From contig JACDQD010000003.1 of assembly GCA_019843655.1 (NCBI GenBank), forward strand, positions 11,038,925 to 11,102,924: 64,000 nucleotides of DNA, given 5' to 3'. The notes below the pieces were generated by a model that saw nothing but the letters and a program-made list of their open reading frames with translations, had not been told where the DNA came from and searched no databases. Of this stretch, positions 61,051-64,000 are shown piece after piece. The DNA is from Lethocerus indicus. Taxonomy: Eukaryota > Arthropoda > Insecta > Hemiptera > Belostomatidae. Within the stretch, counting starts at the first letter, position 1; each line of letters begins with the position of its first letter. The position numbers were made by a program, and so were the translations under genes.

Positions 61051-62690
61051 ATAAATAAAATAATAATAAAGCGTCTTATAAAATCAAAATACAAAATGAA
61101 CTATGATTTTCATTTAAAGTACCGATAGGTATCAGATCACTATGATACAGAAATATTATTATAATTTTATTGTACGATACAATTTATACAACGAAATAGT
61201 ATTTTAATGTCACATATGGAATGGTATCAGTGGAGCTGTCAACCATTTTACAGAAGTGACTTAACAGAGTAGCGTTGTCATAGCGAGTCGCTAAACGCAT
61301 GAGTAATACGGCCCAGAGTCTAATTCGGATGTCCGAACGTCACTCGGGTCGAGGTGAGCGGCGAGCGGTCCAGATCAAGAGGAGGTAATGTGCGTGTCCG
61401 CCTAGGCCAATAACAAATGAGGGCCGGCCGGACACTCCTCAGCCCCTTTTTGCGGCATATGTCTCACTCTCTCGCTCTTTCTCCCTCCTCTCTCTCCCGC
61501 CCGCTCTCCCAGCGGACAACACGTGGGAGCCGGGACTTTTTGCTGTAACTACAACCTACTAACATCTGAGAGGGGGGAGGAGGTTCCGAGAAGCCGATTG
61601 TCGGGAATCATCCCTGGACATAAGTCATTCAACCCCGCTCCCACTCCACTTTCGGACGGCACTCAGTCTGTCCCATCGACATAATGAATAGCCCACGCCA
61701 AAGGAACCTGAGAATATTTCGAACTTCATCTCTCTTGCGCTTTTCGTTCTGACTTAATTCTCTTGTCTGTGTTTACAGGATTACTTCCGTAATTTGTTGT
61801 ATTAATGATCGAATACTAGACCGAGTTGATTAAGTAACCACAGTAACCTGGTGGACAGCTCTAATATTATTTGAAATAAAATTTATTTTTCCTTAGTTAT
61901 CGAAGGACTCTGCTGAATGATTAATACGGCGATGGTTATTTTTTTTGTATGAGTAATGGCACAGTTTGCTGTCCGCCGCCTCCTTTCCTGAGAGATATCG
62001 CAAGTGTCTGAATGTCCGATGATAAGACAGTTGTCATAGCTGTCATCGCTTTACCGAGAATTGTGAGCGCATCACGTTATTGGTCCGAAAGTGATGTCGG
62101 CTTCTCCGGCCGATAAAAATGGTATCGCTAAGGAGGTCGGCGCAAACTCAGATACCAACAATGAAAAGGTCAGTCTGGCGCCCGTCTATAATGTCTTGTG
62201 ATTAAACATCGAGCTCATGTTGGAAGAATGTTTTGAGAAAGCCTTTCAGTCGCTATGTGTGGGAAAGTCGATGTTTTTATATTTATTGCTATTTATCGTT
62301 TAAGAAAATTAATTTACAATTTATTGGAATTATGAAGATTTTAGATTAATAAATTAAATCCATTTATCGAAGCTGTTTGGGAGTGCTTCTGTTTCCACTC
62401 CACTTACCACTTCCCAGGTTTTGGAATTTTAAATTGACGTCCTAACTAACTTACTTGTTCTTCATCGTGGAGTAAAATTATTTAAAAAGATTTTTATTTC
62501 ATTTAGTTTAGCTCACTCGAATAATAGAGATTGGAACAGTTCAATCCTTGATCTCCTGAGGGAATTTATTCGCTGTCATCAGCACCACTCCTGAGTGACG
62601 AAGCTCCGTCGTATATTCGTTCCGCATGAATGATTTGAATGTGCGTGTGCACATGCTGAAATCCATTTCGGGAGCATGAAGAAGGATCAA
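61051..62690. other. AT-rich DNA with one CpG-rich patch
   Basis: A CpG-rich patch at about 61270-61700 contains a pyrimidine tract at 61463-61498. The remainder is AT-rich with no open frame of 60 codons or more. Nothing is recognised. Confidence 0.5.
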
Positions 62691-64000
62691 GGAAGGAGGC
62701 TCTAGGGGTGCGGGATAGGACAGTGACAGTGGGCGGGCACTTCGAGGGCTACGAGCTGAGGATGGCGGCCTTGGTTACTCATCGCTTGGTCCCGTCGCGA
62801 TTTGTCGGCTTCCCTTCTTCATTTGCCCCGTTCGACTGGAGGCGACAGTGTCGCATTTTGCCCTTCCTACAATGCGACTTCCCCCCGGTGAATTGGTCTT
62901 CACCGCCACTATTAATTGGCCCCTTTGGCTGGCTCTATACAGCCGGATTCACCCCTAACGGTTTCTACCCATTGTTTCTTAAGGTTTCTTCGAGGGGACG
63001 TATCCGAGGGTTTTCTTGTTTGTGCCTTAATAAGACTCTCTCGAAGAGGACGGATTGTAAATTTCACTCTGACAGCGTTGAAAATTAACATTCACTTTTG
63101 CCTCGCTTCACACGATTTCCATTATACGAAATATTTTATATAAAAGATGATGTTTAACTAAAACTAAAATTAAATTAGATTTCCACATCATCGTGACTCT
63201 CATGATATCCGTGCTTCTATTACCGTTCATTTATTACAGTCATCCAGGGCGGAAGAAACCACGTTTCTTTCCTTCACTATAGCATAAGCTTTAATCCAGT
63301 AGATAACTAAGAAGTATTAACTACTTCTCTGTTATACACCGATATACCGATTTTTTATGCTAGAAGCTGTGCTAGAATAAATGTATGCAAGGGAAAGATA
63401 CTACTATTGGTTCAGGCATTAATTTATAACAAATAGCCGCCAGACTAGTAGAGAGAAATACAGTTAGTGGCACCAACGTTAAACAGGTGGGTTGAATAGG
63501 TGGCTTTGGATAGGGATGCTGTCTGCGCACCTTTATCTCTTCGCGTGGGCCATCGGCGTCGGCAGCCGAAAATCCATAGTGGCCCATAGTGCCCCCATAG
63601 TGCTGACCCAGGGAGAGACGTGGTCAACATTTATTTACGAACGCAGCGCGTGTCTAAGACCGGCGTTTATCTCGACCACACCAGCCGAGACAAGCGTTAT
63701 CCGATCATCGTTTGGATTCAGCGTCCGATCTTCTCTCTTCTTAGAATCGAAACTCGGTCCATCGCCACCCTCGGTAAACATTTTTCAAATAAAGTAATTA
63801 TTTCAAGCCTGCCGTATAATTAAAACCTAAAAATTAACACTTCATTTGTAAACTTTATTCGGCACTGATATTTTCACTGTAGTATCACTCTCCACTGAAA
63901 GTATCTAATCATATATGATCAAATAAAAATTAAATTAAGTGTGCCCTTGTTACTTGAATTGACTGAGCAATTCTGTGCAGAGAAATGTTCGCGATGCTGT
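62691..64000. other. CpG-rich patches and AT-rich end of window
   Basis: CpG-rich patches at about 62700-63110 and 63490-63780 carry open frames of up to 126 codons (62708-63088, plus) without recognisable domains. The DNA between them and the last 180 bases are AT-rich. If a gene lies beyond the window there is no sign of its exon here. Confidence 0.45.

Noticed and set aside
1..64000. CRISPR array, operon, riboswitch or prokaryotic defence system
   Set aside because: No regularly spaced direct repeats and no bacterial gene organisation; the sequence is eukaryotic and almost entirely non-coding.

Overview
The window looks like intergenic or deep-intronic nuclear DNA of an arthropod, most likely an insect. 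The evidence is the shared 3' end of a Jockey-clade non-LTR retrotransposon (three degenerate copies), a hAT transposase C-terminus of the GTF2IRD2-like kind, many dinucleotide microsatellites, and AT-rich sequence alternating with CpG-rich patches. A hemipteran would fit, but that is a guess from the general look of the Jockey fragment. There are no operons, Shine-Dalgarno sites or compact gene order, so the DNA is not bacterial or viral.

I recognise no host protein-coding exon. The longest open frames (181, 161, 149, 141, 140 and 140 codons) lie mostly in GC-rich patches where stop codons are rare. None shows a recognisable domain or a convincing intron/exon layout. A rough estimate gives about one stop-free run of 180 codons by chance in both strands of 64 kb at even base composition. 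I therefore treat them as chance and describe the DNA by region.

Layout. 1-7560: AT-rich DNA with CpG-rich patches, the largest at 3.6-6.65 kb. 7565-8100: Jockey copy 1, minus strand. 8.1-16.3 kb: mixed DNA with a compact X-box/CRE-like site cluster near 9.7 kb and CpG/GA or CT-tract islands at 11.4 and 15.2-16.3 kb. 16.3-21.7 kb: an AT-rich desert with a strong 27-bp hairpin. 24.2-24.8 kb: hAT transposase tail with its 3' terminal inverted repeat. 27.0-28.2 kb: CpG-rich island. 28.2-32.7 kb: AT-rich DNA with a CTCF-like motif. 32.7-40.1 kb: the densest run of CpG-rich islands. 41.5-46.1 kb: more islands with long GA/CT tracts. 46.29-46.86 kb: Jockey copy 2, plus strand. 52.85 kb: twin CACGTG sites. 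55.36-55.66 kb: Jockey copy 3, plus strand. 57.9-63.8 kb: further CpG-rich islands.

The only genes are transposon remnants, all broken. The non-repeat signal is regulatory in flavour: CpG-rich islands bordered by GA/CT tracts, a few strong transcription-factor-like composite sites, and several perfect or near-perfect inverted repeats. A regulatory landscape of a neighbouring gene is a reasonable inference, but the sequence alone does not prove it.
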